Source: Stappia taiwanensis (GTDB lineage Bacteria; Pseudomonadota; Alphaproteobacteria; Rhizobiales; Stappiaceae). From it: a DNA stretch of 64,000 nt. Made by a program: the position numbers and the translations under genes. The notes below the pieces were generated by a model. It searched no databases and was not told the DNA's origin. It saw only the letters and a list, made by a program, of their open reading frames with translations. The stretch covers positions 1 through 64,000 of the forward strand of contig NZ_BMCR01000006.1 in assembly GCF_014635285.1 (NCBI RefSeq), given 5' to 3'. This document shows positions 1 to 10,381 of the stretch, piece after piece (position 1 is the stretch's first letter; every line of letters begins with the position of its first letter).

Positions 1-1
1 C

Positions 2-886
2 AAGGCGATGACGGCGGCCGCCGCGCTGGGCGGGGATGTGCATGTGCTGGTGGCGGGCAAGGACTGCCGGCCGGCGGCCGAACAGGCTGCGAAGCTTTCC
101 GGGGCGGCCAAGGTTCTGCTCGCCGATGGCGACGGGCTTGCCGAGCAGTTGGCCGAGCCGATGGCCGATCTGGTGCTGTCGCTTGCCGAGGGCTATGACG
201 CGATCGTGGCGCCGGCGACGGCGAACGGCAAGAACATCCTGCCGCGGGTCGCGGCGCTGCTCGACGTAATGCAGCTTTCCGACATCACCGCGGTGGTCGA
301 TGCGGACACGTTCGAGCGTCCGATCTACGCGGGCAACGCGATCCAGACGGTGAAGTCGTCGGATGCGAAGAAGGTGATCACGGTGCGCACGGCGAGCTTT
401 TCGGCGGCCGGGGAGACCGGCTCGGCGGCGATCGAGGAGATCGGCGCGGTCGCTTCGGAGCTGTCGAGCTTCGTCGGCCAGGAGCTGTCGAAGTCGGACC
501 GTCCGGAGCTTGCCTCGGCGAAGGTGATCATCTCCGGCGGGCGTGCGCTCGGCTCGAAGGAGAAGTTCGAGGAGGTGATGCTTCCGGTGGCCGATGCTCT
601 GGGGGCGGCTGTTGGCGCCTCGCGGGCGGCGGTGGATGCGGGCTATGCGCCGAACGACTGGCAGGTTGGCCAGACGGGCAAGGTGGTCGCGCCGGATCTT
701 TACATTGCCTGCGGGATCTCCGGGGCGATCCAGCATCTTGCGGGGATGAAGGATTCGAAGGTGATCGTGGCGATCAACAAGGACGAGGAGGCACCGATTT
801 TCCAGGTGGCCGACTACGGGCTTGTGGCCGATCTGTTCGACGTCCTGCCCGAGTTCAAGGCAGCCGTCGAGGCGGCCAAGGGCTGA
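2..886 (+). CDS. etfA: Electron transfer flavoprotein alpha subunit (5' truncated)
   Basis: FAD-carrying subunit of ETF, which moves electrons from acyl-CoA dehydrogenases to ETF-ubiquinone oxidoreductase. The frame is already open at base 2, reading [12 protein letters not shown], a normal internal stretch of the family, so the true start lies left of the window and roughly 20 residues are missing. The ATG at base 8 is internal. The N-terminal alpha/beta domain is followed by the C-terminal FAD-binding domain with the typical [15 protein letters not shown] and [16 protein letters not shown] segments, and the end [18 protein letters not shown] is canonical. An etfB gene would be expected just upstream. 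A strong terminator follows 55 bp after the stop, separating it from hbd. Confidence 0.96.
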   Translation, partial: KAMTAAAALGGDVHVLVAGKDCRPAAEQAAKLSGAAKVLLADGDGLAEQLAEPMADLVLSLAEGYDAIVAPATANGKNILPRVAALLDVMQLSDITAVVDADTFERPIYAGNAIQTVKSSDAKKVITVRTASFSAAGETGSAAIEEIGAVASELSSFVGQELSKSDRPELASAKVIISGGRALGSKEKFEEVMLPVADALGAAVGASRAAVDAGYAPNDWQVGQTGKVVAPDLYIACGISGAIQHLAGMKDSKVIVAINKDEEAPIFQVADYGLVADLFDVLPEFKAAVEAAKG

Positions 887-941
887 CGTCCTGAGCCGCT
901 CCCTTAGCGGCAAGACGCCGCAAGGCAGCCAGCAAGACACC

Positions 942-970
942 AAAGGGCCCGCACCACGCGGGCCCTTTTT
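942..970 (+). terminator. Rho-independent terminator after etfA
   Basis: Perfect 11-bp stem: AAAGGGCCCGC (942-952) pairs with GCGGGCCCTTT (958-968) around a 5-nt loop, and the T-run continues to 970. It sits 55 bp past the etfA stop. No minus-strand gene ends here, so it most likely serves etfA. Confidence 0.93.
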
Positions 971-1118
971 GTCTTTCGCGTTGCAAAGCCGGCACGGATC
1001 CATGCCGCATTGCGAAAAAGCGCCGCCGGGTTCTTGCGGAGGGGCCGGGAAGTTGCGATGAATAGCGCCTCTTATTTTTCAGGCGCACCTTGGCGCGACA
1101 ACGAAATCGGAACGAGTG

Positions 1119-2000
<882 letters not shown>

Positions 2001-2068
2001 GCGACGTGCCAGCGTCATGGCCGGCGGGCCTTGCCTCCGGCCATGACGCCCATCGAGATGACCAGCCG

Positions 2069-3562
2069 ATGAGCAATCTTGCCCGTTACTGCCTGACCAA
2101 TGCGGCGCCGGAGCGGGAGCGTGAAGCGCTTTTGGTGCTTGGCCCGGGTGGCCAGGTGCTGGAACGCTGGACCTATGGTGCGCTGACGGACGCGGTGCTT
2201 GCCGTCGCCGGCGGGCTGAATGCGCTTGGTCTTGCGCCGGGCGCGCGGGTGCTGTTGCGGCTCGGGCATTCCAGCGACTTTCCGCTGATGTTCTTCGGGG
2301 CGATTGCCGCCGGGCTGGTGCCGGTTCCGACCTCGGCGATGCTCACCGGCGATGAATGCGCGGTGATCCTGGCCGACAGCGGCGCGGCGCTGATCCTGCA
2401 TGACGGGGACACGGTGCTGCCGCCGGATGCCGGTACGGCGCGGGTGCTGGGGCCGCAGGATCTGGCGGCGCTGAAGCGCGCGCCGGCAGCCACCTTCGCT
2501 GAGCTGGATGACGATGCGCCGGCCTTCCTCGTTTATACCTCGGGTACCAGTGGCACGCCGAAAGGGGTGCTGCACGCGCAGCGGTCTGCCCGGGGACGGG
2601 CGCCGATGGTGGCGGGCTGGTCCGGGCTAGGCCCCGGCGACCGGCTGCTGCACGCCGGTGCCTTCAACTGGACCTATACGCTTGGCGTTGGCTTGATGGA
2701 CCCGTGGGCGAGCGGCGCCACCAGCCTCGTCTATGACGGTCCGCACGACCCGCAGCTCTGGCCGGAGCTGATCGAGCGGTCCGGTGCGACGCTGTTTGCC
2801 GCCGTTCCGAGCCTCTACCGGCGCATTCTGAAATACGGCAAGCCGACGCGGGCGTCGTTCCCGAAGCTGCGGCACGGGCTGACCGCCGGCGAGGCTCTGG
2901 CCCCGGTGCTGCATGCGGAGTGGATGGAAGCCACCGGGCGGCCGCTTTTTGAAGCGCTCGGGATGAGCGAGATTTCCACTTACATTTCCTCCGGGCCGCA
3001 GACGCCGACCCGTCCGGGCAGTCCGGGCCGGGCACAGGCCGGTCGGCGCATCGCCATTCTGCCACCGGAGAGCGCATCGACCGATCCGCTGCCGGCGGGC
3101 CAGACCGGCCTTCTCGCGGTGCACCGCGAGGATCCGGGGCTGATGCTCGGCTACTGGGGCAGGCCGGAGGACACCGCCGCGGCGTTTCGCGGCGACTGGT
3201 TCCTGACCGGGGACCAAGCGTCGATCGATGCGGACGGCTATGTCTGGTACGGTGGGCGCGACGACGATGTGATGAATGCCTTCGGCTACCGCGTGGCGCC
3301 GCAGGAGGTGGAAAAGGTGCTGCAGACCCATCCGGATGTGCTGGAAGTCGCGGTCACCGATCTTTCCTTGCGCGAGGGGGTGTCGCTGATCACCGCGTTC
3401 ATCGTGCCGCGCGAGGCCGGCGGCGTCGATGAGACGGCGCTGGCCGAACATGTGGCGGCGCATCTGGCCGAATACAAGCGGCCGAAGCTCTACAAGAGCA
3501 TTGCCGCTCTGCCACGCACGCCTTCGGGCAAGGTGCGGCGCAAGGCGTTGAAATCCGCGTAG
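2069..3562 (+). CDS. AMP-forming acyl-CoA synthetase (benzoate-CoA ligase-like)
   Basis: Member of the ANL superfamily, which activates a carboxylic acid with ATP and joins it to CoA. The P-loop-like motif LVYTSGTSGTPKGVLHA lies near residue 160. ALGMSEISTYIS is the mid-protein A5 region. TGDQASIDADGYVWYGGRDD is the A7/A8 hinge, and the C-terminal PSGKVRRKAL holds the catalytic Lys. The 497 residues fit short-chain or aromatic acid ligases. The frame stays open upstream to about 2006, but the residues before MSNLARYCL look non-conserved, so ATG 2069 is preferred. It follows hbd on the same strand after 68 bp, which suggests co-transcription and a role in acid activation. The exact substrate is not recognisable. 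Confidence 0.85.
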   Translation: MSNLARYCLTNAAPEREREALLVLGPGGQVLERWTYGALTDAVLAVAGGLNALGLAPGARVLLRLGHSSDFPLMFFGAIAAGLVPVPTSAMLTGDECAVILADSGAALILHDGDTVLPPDAGTARVLGPQDLAALKRAPAATFAELDDDAPAFLVYTSGTSGTPKGVLHAQRSARGRAPMVAGWSGLGPGDRLLHAGAFNWTYTLGVGLMDPWASGATSLVYDGPHDPQLWPELIERSGATLFAAVPSLYRRILKYGKPTRASFPKLRHGLTAGEALAPVLHAEWMEATGRPLFEALGMSEISTYISSGPQTPTRPGSPGRAQAGRRIAILPPESASTDPLPAGQTGLLAVHREDPGLMLGYWGRPEDTAAAFRGDWFLTGDQASIDADGYVWYGGRDDDVMNAFGYRVAPQEVEKVLQTHPDVLEVAVTDLSLREGVSLITAFIVPREAGGVDETALAEHVAAHLAEYKRPKLYKSIAALPRTPSGKVRRKALKSA

Positions 3563-3579
3563 CGCGAGTTTCCCCGATC

Positions 3580-3594
3580 TTAACGGCCGGTTAA
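3580..3594. promoter_or_regulatory. CtrA-type box TTAA-N7-TTAA
   Basis: TTAA (3580-3583), seven bases CGGCCGG, TTAA (3591-3594): an exact match to the full CtrA consensus of alphaproteobacteria. It lies 43 bp before the ATG of the YjfB-like gene, where an activator bound at or near a -35 region would sit. Binding itself is inferred. Confidence 0.6.
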
Positions 3595-3637
3595 GGCCGA
3601 GGGCGGATGCTCGGGCTCGGTTCAAGGAGCTTTTTCG

Positions 3638-3838
3638 ATGTCGAATGTCGCAGCCGCAATGGCCGGCGCACAGCAGGCGCAGATGCAGACGGTGCTCGCG
3701 GCCAAGTTCATGAAGATGAACGCCAGCGCCGAGGCCGGGATTGTCGCCCTTTTGGAGCAGAACGTCGAGGCGACGGCTGCCGCGGCCAAGGCCCCGGTCG
3801 CCAATGGTGTCGGCGGCAAGGTCGATATCAGCGTCTGA
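3638..3838 (+). CDS. Small YjfB-like putative motility protein
   Basis: A 66-residue alanine-rich helical protein. It begins MSNVAAAMAGAQQAQMQTVL and ends KVDISV. The layout of an amphipathic N-terminal helix with Gln/Ala repeats, a Lys-Met pair and a LLEQNVEA helix resembles the YjfB family (putative motility protein), whose biochemical role is unknown. A good ribosome site (AAGGAG at 3625-3630) precedes the ATG. It stands alone between an acyl-CoA synthetase gene and the convergent tlpA, with a perfect CtrA-type box upstream, which fits a cell-cycle or flagellar regulon. Family assignment is by eye on a short sequence and is moderate. Confidence 0.6.
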   Translation: MSNVAAAMAGAQQAQMQTVLAAKFMKMNASAEAGIVALLEQNVEATAAAAKAPVANGVGGKVDISV

Positions 3839-3867
3839 TCCTGCGCCGCGCTCCTGTTCGCTGACCG

Positions 3868-4530
3868 CTACGTTCCGGGCGCCTCCAGCGCCTTGCGAAT
3901 CAGCGCCTTGGCATCGTCCGACGCCCATTCCGCCGGCCCCATCAAGGTGCCGATCTCACAGCCATCATGGCCGATCAGCATGGTGGCCGGCAGGCCGGGG
4001 GCGCGTCCGCGCGAACGCATATCCTTGAAGATCTTCATTGAGGAGTCGGCGTAGAAGGCCAAGTCGGTGACGCCGATATCGGCAAGGAACGCCTTGGGCT
4101 TGTCGGCGCTGCCCAGATCCACATTAACCGCAACCACTTCGAATTCATCGCTGCCCATTTCCGCCTGAAGGGTGCCGAGCGCCGGCATTTCCTTGCGGCA
4201 AGGGGCACACCAGGTGGCCCAGAGGTTGAGCAGCACCGTCCGGCCGGCGAAATCGCCGAGGGTCCGCGTGGCGCCGCTGTCGTCGGTGAAGCTGAGGTCG
4301 GCCACCGACAGGGGCTTGCTGGCGGGCAGGAAGGCGGCGACCTCGCCGCTTGCCAGCGGCGCGATGGCGCTGGCCAGATCGAGCGCGGCGGGGCAACTTG
4401 CTGCCGCCTCCCGGTTGCCATCGGCCCCGCCCATCACGTATACCCCGGTCATTCCGGCCACCACCACTGCGGCGCCGAGTGCGGCAAAGACGGGAAGGCG
4501 GTTGCGTCGGGGCTGTGGTCCGTTTGTCAT
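3868..4530 (-). CDS. tlpA: TlpA-family thiol:disulfide oxidoreductase
   Basis: Membrane-anchored periplasmic thioredoxin-like protein that keeps cysteines reduced, classically for cytochrome oxidase or c-type cytochrome assembly. A positively charged N-terminus precedes one membrane segment (about residues 13-33). The thioredoxin fold follows, with [14 protein letters not shown] (active-site Cys108 and Cys111) and the cis-Pro loop LPATMLI. Cys46 is an extra cysteine found in TlpA relatives. Length 220 is normal. It is transcribed divergently from argH with only 41 bp between start codons, a pairing common in Hyphomicrobiales. It converges with the small motility-like gene over 29 bp, where no terminator is evident. 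Confidence 0.9.
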   Translation of the reverse strand: MTNGPQPRRNRLPVFAALGAAVVVAGMTGVYVMGGADGNREAAASCPAALDLASAIAPLASGEVAAFLPASKPLSVADLSFTDDSGATRTLGDFAGRTVLLNLWATWCAPCRKEMPALGTLQAEMGSDEFEVVAVNVDLGSADKPKAFLADIGVTDLAFYADSSMKIFKDMRSRGRAPGLPATMLIGHDGCEIGTLMGPAEWASDDAKALIRKALEAPGT

Positions 4531-4571
4531 CTATCCGTTTTCCGTCCGAAGGGCACCAGAAGGGCACGTTC

Positions 4572-5969
4572 ATGAGCAATCGTATGTGGGGCGGCCGGTT
4601 CGCCGAGGGTCCCGACGCCATCATGGAGGAGATTAATGCCTCCATCGACTACGACCGCAAGCTTTACCAGCAGGATATAGCGGGCTCCAAGGCTCATGTC
4701 CGCATGTTGGCGGCGCGAAATATTGTCGCCGGTGAGGACGCGGAGACGATTGCCAAGGGTCTGGACACGATCCAGGCGGAAATCGAGGCCGGCGCCTTCG
4801 AGTTCTCCCGGGCGCTGGAAGACATCCACATGAACATTGAGGCGCGGTTGGCGGAGCTGATCGGCCCGACCGCTGGGCGGCTGCATACGGCGCGTTCGCG
4901 CAACGACCAGGTGGCGACGGATTTCCGCATCTGGGTGCGCGACACGCTGGACACGCTCGATGAGCAGGTGACGGCGCTGATCCAGGCACTGGCCGAGCGG
5001 GCGCTGGAACATGCCGGCGACGTGATGCCGGGCTTCACCCATCTGCAGTCGGCGCAGCCGGTGACCTTCGGGCATCACCTGATGGCCTATGTGGAGATGT
5101 TTGCCCGCGATCGCGGACGGATGCGCGATGCGCGCGCGCGGATGAACGAATGCCCCTTGGGCGCGGCGGCGCTGGCCGGCACCTCCTTCCCGATCGACCG
5201 GGAGATGACGGCGGAAAGCCTCGGCTTCGACAGGCCGACGGCCAATTCGCTCGATGCGGTGTCGGACCGCGATTTCGTGCTGGAAGCCCTGTCGGCGGCG
5301 GCGATCTCGTCGATGCATCTGTCGCGGCTCGCCGAGGAAATCGTCATCTGGTGCTCCGCCCAGTTCGGCTTCGTCACCCTGTCCGACCGGTTCTCCACCG
5401 GCTCGTCGATCATGCCGCAGAAGAAAAACCCGGATGCGGCGGAACTGGTGCGCGCCAAGACCGGCCGCATCTACGGTGGCCTGACCGCGCTGCTGGTGAT
5501 GATGAAGGGGCTGCCGCTGGCCTATTCCAAGGACATGCAGGAAGACAAGGAACAGGCGTTCGACGCGCTGCCCAGCCTGTCGCTGGCGCTGGCCGCGATG
5601 ACAGGCATGGTACGCGATCTGGTGCCCAATACCCGCGAGATGAAGAAGGCGGCCGGTTCCGGCTATTCCACCGCCACGGACCTGGCCGACTGGCTGGTGC
5701 GGGTGCTGGGCATTCCGTTCCGCGAGGCTCACCACGTGACCGGACGCATCGTCGCCCTGGCGGTGGAGCGCGGCGTTGCCCTGCACCGGATCCCGCTGGA
5801 GGACATGCAGGCGGTGGAACCGCGCATCACCGCCGACATCTTCACCGTGCTGACGGTGGACAAGTCCGTGCGCAGCCGTACCAGCTATGGCGGCACCGCC
5901 CCGGCCAATGTGCGCAAGCAGGCCCGGCGCTGGTTGCAACGGTTGGAACGCGAAGCCAAGAAGGGCTGA
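4572..5969 (+). CDS. argH: Argininosuccinate lyase
   Basis: Last step of arginine biosynthesis: cleaves argininosuccinate to arginine and fumarate in the cytoplasm. The 465 residues and [10 protein letters not shown] start are typical. Family motifs include [26 protein letters not shown] (catalytic His) and the fumarate-lyase signature [12 protein letters not shown] near residue 278. The frame is open further upstream across the tlpA promoter, but ATG 4572, preceded by AAGGG, gives the conserved N-terminus. It heads an argH-lptM-lysA run. Confidence 0.98.
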   Translation: MSNRMWGGRFAEGPDAIMEEINASIDYDRKLYQQDIAGSKAHVRMLAARNIVAGEDAETIAKGLDTIQAEIEAGAFEFSRALEDIHMNIEARLAELIGPTAGRLHTARSRNDQVATDFRIWVRDTLDTLDEQVTALIQALAERALEHAGDVMPGFTHLQSAQPVTFGHHLMAYVEMFARDRGRMRDARARMNECPLGAAALAGTSFPIDREMTAESLGFDRPTANSLDAVSDRDFVLEALSAAAISSMHLSRLAEEIVIWCSAQFGFVTLSDRFSTGSSIMPQKKNPDAAELVRAKTGRIYGGLTALLVMMKGLPLAYSKDMQEDKEQAFDALPSLSLALAAMTGMVRDLVPNTREMKKAAGSGYSTATDLADWLVRVLGIPFREAHHVTGRIVALAVERGVALHRIPLEDMQAVEPRITADIFTVLTVDKSVRSRTSYGGTAPANVRKQARRWLQRLEREAKKG

Positions 5970-6059
5970 CCCACCCATGTGGAGGGCTTGCGAGGGATCG
6001 GGTCCTGTGCGAGGAACGAGAATGAGTTCAGCGGGAACCACAGCGGAGTTCTGCCACAG

Positions 6060-6281
6060 ATGACGTCCGGTCTTGCCTCGGTGCCAGCGCGCGCCGTCTT
6101 GTTGCTCGTCGCGCTGCTGGCCGCCGGCACCCTTGCCGGTTGCGGCCGGCGCGGGGCGCTCGACACGCCTTCCGCCGCCGGGTCGTCCGCCGTCAGTGAC
6201 CCGATGGGCGCCCCGGTGGTTCAGCAGCCGGCCAATGAGCCGGTCAACGACACGCCCTTCATCCTCGACGCCATCATCTGA
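6060..6281 (+). CDS. lptM: LptM-like small lipoprotein
   Basis: A 73-residue lipoprotein. It has a hydrophobic signal segment (residues 11-25), a lipobox LAGC with Cys28, then the hallmark CGRRGAL sequence resembling the CGxKGxL start of LptM proteins. Those assist oxidation and maturation of the LptDE LPS translocon at the outer membrane. The tail is short, Pro/Ala/Asn-rich and probably disordered. ATG 6060 places the signal peptide correctly; the frame is open further upstream without homology. Its position between argH and lysA is the standard location in proteobacteria and supports the call. Confidence 0.82.
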   Translation: MTSGLASVPARAVLLLVALLAAGTLAGCGRRGALDTPSAAGSSAVSDPMGAPVVQQPANEPVNDTPFILDAII

Positions 6282-6362
6282 CGTTTGCGATCCGGTGGTC
6301 GCCGCCTTCCCGTGCGGTGGCAAGCGGTTCTTCGCCAGGGTCTCATATCCAGGGTCTCCCTC

Positions 6363-7637
6363 ATGCATCACTTTTCCTACGTGAATGACCGGCTTCATGC
6401 CGAGGACGTGCCGGTTGCGGAGATCGCGGCGGCGGTGGGAACGCCATTTTACTGCTACTCGACGGCAACGCTGGAGCGGCACTACCAGGTGTTCAGCGAA
6501 GCCTTTGCCAATATCGATGCGCTGGTCTGCTACGCGGTGAAGGCGAATTCGAACCAGGCGGTTCTGACCACGCTGGCCCGCATGGGCGCGGGCATGGATG
6601 TGGTCTCGGGCGGCGAATTGCGGCGTGCTCGGGCTGCGGGCGTGCCCGGCGAGAAGATCCTGTTCTCCGGTGTCGCAAAGACGGCGGAGGAACAGGCCCT
6701 AGGCCTTGACGAGGGCATCCTGTGCTTCAACGTGGAAAGCGAGCCGGAGCTGCAGCAGCTTTCCCGGGTGGCCACGGAAAAGGGAAAGACCGCGCGGGTG
6801 TCGCTGCGCATCAATCCGGATGTGGATGCGCGCACCCACGCCAAGATTTCCACCGGCAAGTCGGAAAACAAGTTCGGCATCCCCTGGCGCAGGGCGCGGG
6901 AGGCCTATGCGGCCGCCGGCAAGCTGCCGGGGATCGAGGTGACCGGTATCGACATGCATATCGGCTCGCAGATCGTCGAGCTTGAGCCGTTCGATGCCGC
7001 CTTCTCCCGCCTTGGCACCCTGATCGGCGAGCTGCGCGCCGATGGCCACACCATCGATCATGTGGATCTTGGCGGCGGTCTTGGCATTCCCTATCGGGAC
7101 AACAACGAGCCGCCGCCCAATCCGGAGGCCTATGCGCGGATCGTGCGCCGGCATGTGGAAGATCTCGACTGCAAGGTGATCTTCGAGCCGGGGCGGATGA
7201 TCGCCGGCAACGCCGGCATCCTCGTCACCGAGGTGGTCTATGTGAAGGAAGGGGCGGACAAGGCCTTCGTCATCGTCGATGCGGCGATGAACGACCTGAT
7301 CCGGCCGACGCTTTACGATGCCTATCACGAGGTCCGGCCGGTTGTGACCAAGGGGCCGGATCATCCGCGCATTCGCGCCGATGTGGTCGGCCCGGTCTGC
7401 GAGACCGGCGATTACCTGGCGCATGACCGGGATCTGCCGGCCGTGGAAGCCGGGGAATTGCTGGCTGTTCATTCCGCCGGTGCCTATGGCGCGGTGCTTG
7501 CCAGCAGCTACAACAGCCGTCTCCTGGTGCCGGAAGTTCTGGTCAAGGGTGACAGCTACAGCGTGGTGCGGCCCCGGCCGAGCTACGAGGACCTCATCGG
7601 CCTCGACCGGTTGCCGGACTGGCTGACAGAGGACTGA
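6363..7637 (+). CDS. lysA: Diaminopimelate decarboxylase
   Basis: PLP enzyme converting meso-diaminopimelate to lysine, the last step of lysine synthesis. The 424 residues have the expected two-domain organisation. The N-terminal TIM barrel carries the PLP lysine in CYAVKANSNQ (Lys60) and the HIGSQ motif. The Gly-rich phosphate site is DLGGGLGIPY and the C-terminal active-site motif is CETGDYLA. ATG 6363 (MHHFSYVN) is the conserved start. It is downstream of argH and lptM on the same strand and probably co-transcribed. asd, which supplies the aspartate-semialdehyde precursor, is far away at 51.7 kb. Confidence 0.97.
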   Translation: MHHFSYVNDRLHAEDVPVAEIAAAVGTPFYCYSTATLERHYQVFSEAFANIDALVCYAVKANSNQAVLTTLARMGAGMDVVSGGELRRARAAGVPGEKILFSGVAKTAEEQALGLDEGILCFNVESEPELQQLSRVATEKGKTARVSLRINPDVDARTHAKISTGKSENKFGIPWRRAREAYAAAGKLPGIEVTGIDMHIGSQIVELEPFDAAFSRLGTLIGELRADGHTIDHVDLGGGLGIPYRDNNEPPPNPEAYARIVRRHVEDLDCKVIFEPGRMIAGNAGILVTEVVYVKEGADKAFVIVDAAMNDLIRPTLYDAYHEVRPVVTKGPDHPRIRADVVGPVCETGDYLAHDRDLPAVEAGELLAVHSAGAYGAVLASSYNSRLLVPEVLVKGDSYSVVRPRPSYEDLIGLDRLPDWLTED

Positions 7638-7782
7638 GCCGCGCGACGGACATCCGCGCCTGCCAGGTCGGCACGTTCCAAGGCGGCGCTTGCCAAAGCG
7701 GGGGAAACGCCCCACCCTACTCACATAGCCGGATCGCGGTATCCGTTCGTCCGGCCGGGCTGGCGGGCACGGAGGCATGACG

Positions 7783-10323
7783 GTGAGTGAACACGGCGCA
7801 CCGAAGAGCGCCCGCCCTGGTGCGGGTCCGGCCAAGGATACCGGGCGACTGGGGCGCGCCATCTGGATCGCACGGGCGGCGATCTGGTGGGAGGCCGCCT
7901 GGCCCCGCCTGCAGGGCGTCCTGATCCTGCTCGTCTTTTACGTTGGTCTGTCCTGGCTGGGGCTTTGGGCGCTGGTCCCGCGCTGGCTGGCGATCCTTTG
8001 TCTCCTTGTGTTTGGCGCACTGCTGCTGGGCAGCGTCTATCGCCTGCGCGTCCTCCGCTGGCCTTCACGTGCGGACGCGGTGCACCGGGTCGAACTGGAC
8101 ACCGGGCTGCGGCACCGGCCGTTGTCGGCGCTTGATGATCGTCTGTTCGGGCAAGGCGAGGGGGCCGAAACAGGCGTTTTATGGGCTGCGCATCAGGCCC
8201 GGATGGCCGAAGCCCTGAAAAGCGTGCGGGCGGCGGCCCCACATCCGGAGGCGTTTCGGGCCGATCCGCTCGCCTTGCGGGTTCTCGCAGTGCTGCTTTT
8301 GATCGTCGGCTTTCATGTGGCTGGCGATGAGCGCTGGCGGCGGCTGTCGCCCTTCGTGGCCGATGAGGCGGCCCAAGCCGCGCCGGCCCTCAGGATTGAT
8401 GCCTGGATCACCCCGCCGGTGCACACGCGGCGGGCGCCGGTGTTCCTGACCGGAGCAAGCGCGCGGCTGCGCGATCCGGGTCAGCCGGTTTCCGTGCCGG
8501 AGGGCAGCGAGGTCACGGTCCGGGCGCAAGGGATCGAGGGGCTGTCCGTGCTCCTGACCGGCAGGGCCGAACCGCAGGTGTTGGCGGCATCGGATGGCGC
8601 TCCGGGCGGCGGCACAGGGCCGGGCAACTATCGCGGCGTGCTGGATCGGTCCGGTGACTTGCAGATCCGCGATGGCGACCGGCTGATCGATGCCTGGCCG
8701 ATTTCTGTCGAGCCGGATGCGGCGCCGACCGTGCGGCTGCTGGATGACCCGGAAGAACAGTTCAGTGGCAGTGTGCGTTTCTCCTATCTTTTGGGCGATG
8801 ACTACGGGATCGTCGAGGCTTGGGCCGATATCGACCCGGTGCGCTCGAACCGGCGTGAGGGAAGCAGGCCGGCGCGGCCTTTGGTGGAGGCGCCGCATTT
8901 CCCGCTGTCGCTGCCCGGCGGTGAAAGCGGCCGCGGCGCGGGGGAGACGATCCGCGATCTGACGAGCCATCCCTGGGCCGGGTCGCCCGTCAGTCTGGTG
9001 CTGGGCGCGCGCGATCATGCCGGGCAGGAGGGGCGCTCTCTGCCGCATGACTTCACGCTGCCGCAGCGCCGCTTCGCCAAGCCGCTCGCCCGGGCGATAG
9101 TCGAACAGCGCCGGGAGTTGGCGCTCGATGCCAACGCGCAGGTGCGGGTGCTCGATGCCTTTGATGGTTTGTTGCTCGCGCCGGACCGGTTCATCGAGAG
9201 GCCGCGCACCTATCTGGGCATGCGTTTCGTGCGGCAGCGCATCGCCGAGGCGCAGACTGACGACGCCTTGCGCGAAACGGTCGAGCTGATGTGGGAGCTG
9301 GCGCTGTCGATTGAGGACGGCAATCTGTCGCTGGCCGAACAGGCCCTGCGCGATGCGCAGGAGGCGCTGCGCAAGGCGCTGGAGGAGGGGGCGTCCGATG
9401 AGGAGATCGCCCGGCTCACCGATGAGCTGCGCGAGGCGCTGGACACCTATCTACAAGCACTGGCGGAGCATATGCGCCAGAACCCGCAGGCGATGCAGCC
9501 GATGGATCCGAACATGCGCTCGATGCGGCCGCAGGATCTTGAGGACATGCTTGCCCGGATCGAGGAACTGGCGCGCACCGGCTCGCGCGATGCGGCCCGC
9601 GAGTTGCTGGCCGAGATGCAGCGGATGCTGGAGAACCTTCAGACCGGACGGCCGCAACAGATGCCTGGCGGCATGAGCCAGGAGATGATGGAAGCGCTCA
9701 ACGAGCTCGGCCAGATGATCCAGCGGCAACAGGAATTGATGGATCAGACCCACCGGTTCGACCAGGGCAAGCCGGATGGCGATCCGCAGCAGGGGCAACG
9801 GGGCCAGGATGGCGAACAGGGGCAGATGACGCCGGAGCAAATGGCCGAGGCGCTGCGCCAGTTGCAGCAGGGACAGGGGGATTTGAGCGACCGGTTGCAG
9901 CAGCTTCTCGATCAGATGGGTGAGAACGGCATTCCGCAAAACGGCGAGTTGGGCCGGGCCGGCGAGGAGATGGGCAAGGCGCGCGACAGCCTCGGCGAGG
10001 GGGATTCAGGCAGTGCGCTCGGGCAGCAGGGCAATGCGCTTGATGCGTTGCGGCGAGGGGCGCAAGGGCTCGCCGAGCAGATGTTCGGTCAGGGGCAGAG
10101 CGGACCAGGCATGGCCCGTCAGAGCGGCCCGCGCGATGAGGATCCGCTGGGCCGGCCTCGGCGGTCCGAGGGGCCGGATTTCGGTGGTCAGGTGCGGGTG
10201 CCGGATGAGATCGACGTGCAGCGGGCGCGCCGGATCCTGGAGGAGTTGCGCCGGCGGTTCTCCGATCCGGGGCGCCCGACGCTGGAGCTGGACTATCTGG
10301 AGCGGTTGCTGCGGCGCTACTGA
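7783..10323 (+). CDS. TIGR02302/DUF4175 family membrane protein
   Basis: Large alphaproteobacterial protein of unknown function. Two adjacent membrane segments (about residues 45-64 and 68-86) and a third hydrophobic stretch near 163-182 are followed by a long extracytoplasmic part. The C-terminal third (about residues 560-780) is strongly Gln/Met/Gly/Asp-rich, with coiled-coil-like stretches such as LQQGQGDLSDRLQQLLDQMG. The family ends with a conserved LRRRFSDPGRPTLELDYLERL. I chose GTG 7783 because GGAGG (7771-7775) has a 7-nt spacer to it but only 1 nt to the ATG at 7777; the difference is two residues. It is free-standing, with 139 bp upstream, and converges on cpdR. No enzymatic motif is visible. 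Confidence 0.85.
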   Translation: MSEHGAPKSARPGAGPAKDTGRLGRAIWIARAAIWWEAAWPRLQGVLILLVFYVGLSWLGLWALVPRWLAILCLLVFGALLLGSVYRLRVLRWPSRADAVHRVELDTGLRHRPLSALDDRLFGQGEGAETGVLWAAHQARMAEALKSVRAAAPHPEAFRADPLALRVLAVLLLIVGFHVAGDERWRRLSPFVADEAAQAAPALRIDAWITPPVHTRRAPVFLTGASARLRDPGQPVSVPEGSEVTVRAQGIEGLSVLLTGRAEPQVLAASDGAPGGGTGPGNYRGVLDRSGDLQIRDGDRLIDAWPISVEPDAAPTVRLLDDPEEQFSGSVRFSYLLGDDYGIVEAWADIDPVRSNRREGSRPARPLVEAPHFPLSLPGGESGRGAGETIRDLTSHPWAGSPVSLVLGARDHAGQEGRSLPHDFTLPQRRFAKPLARAIVEQRRELALDANAQVRVLDAFDGLLLAPDRFIERPRTYLGMRFVRQRIAEAQTDDALRETVELMWELALSIEDGNLSLAEQALRDAQEALRKALEEGASDEEIARLTDELREALDTYLQALAEHMRQNPQAMQPMDPNMRSMRPQDLEDMLARIEELARTGSRDAARELLAEMQRMLENLQTGRPQQMPGGMSQEMMEALNELGQMIQRQQELMDQTHRFDQGKPDGDPQQGQRGQDGEQGQMTPEQMAEALRQLQQGQGDLSDRLQQLLDQMGENGIPQNGELGRAGEEMGKARDSLGEGDSGSALGQQGNALDALRRGAQGLAEQMFGQGQSGPGMARQSGPRDEDPLGRPRRSEGPDFGGQVRVPDEIDVQRARRILEELRRRFSDPGRPTLELDYLERLLRRY

Positions 10324-10338
10324 GGGGGCGGCGCAGGC

Positions 10339-10367
10339 CGTCCCCGGTTGTCCGAGGGACGGGGACG
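10339..10367. terminator. Possible shared hairpin between convergent genes
   Basis: CGTCCCC (10339-10345) can pair with GGGGACG (10361-10367) around a 15-nt loop in the 58-bp gap between the convergent DUF4175 gene and cpdR. There is no T-run, so it is not a standard intrinsic terminator. Confidence 0.25.
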
Positions 10368-10381
10368 CGAGAGCGGCAGCG

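Noticed and set aside
4527-6482. Minus-strand open frame of about 650 codons across argH
   Set aside because: Antisense shadow; it would also run over the tlpA promoter and lptM.
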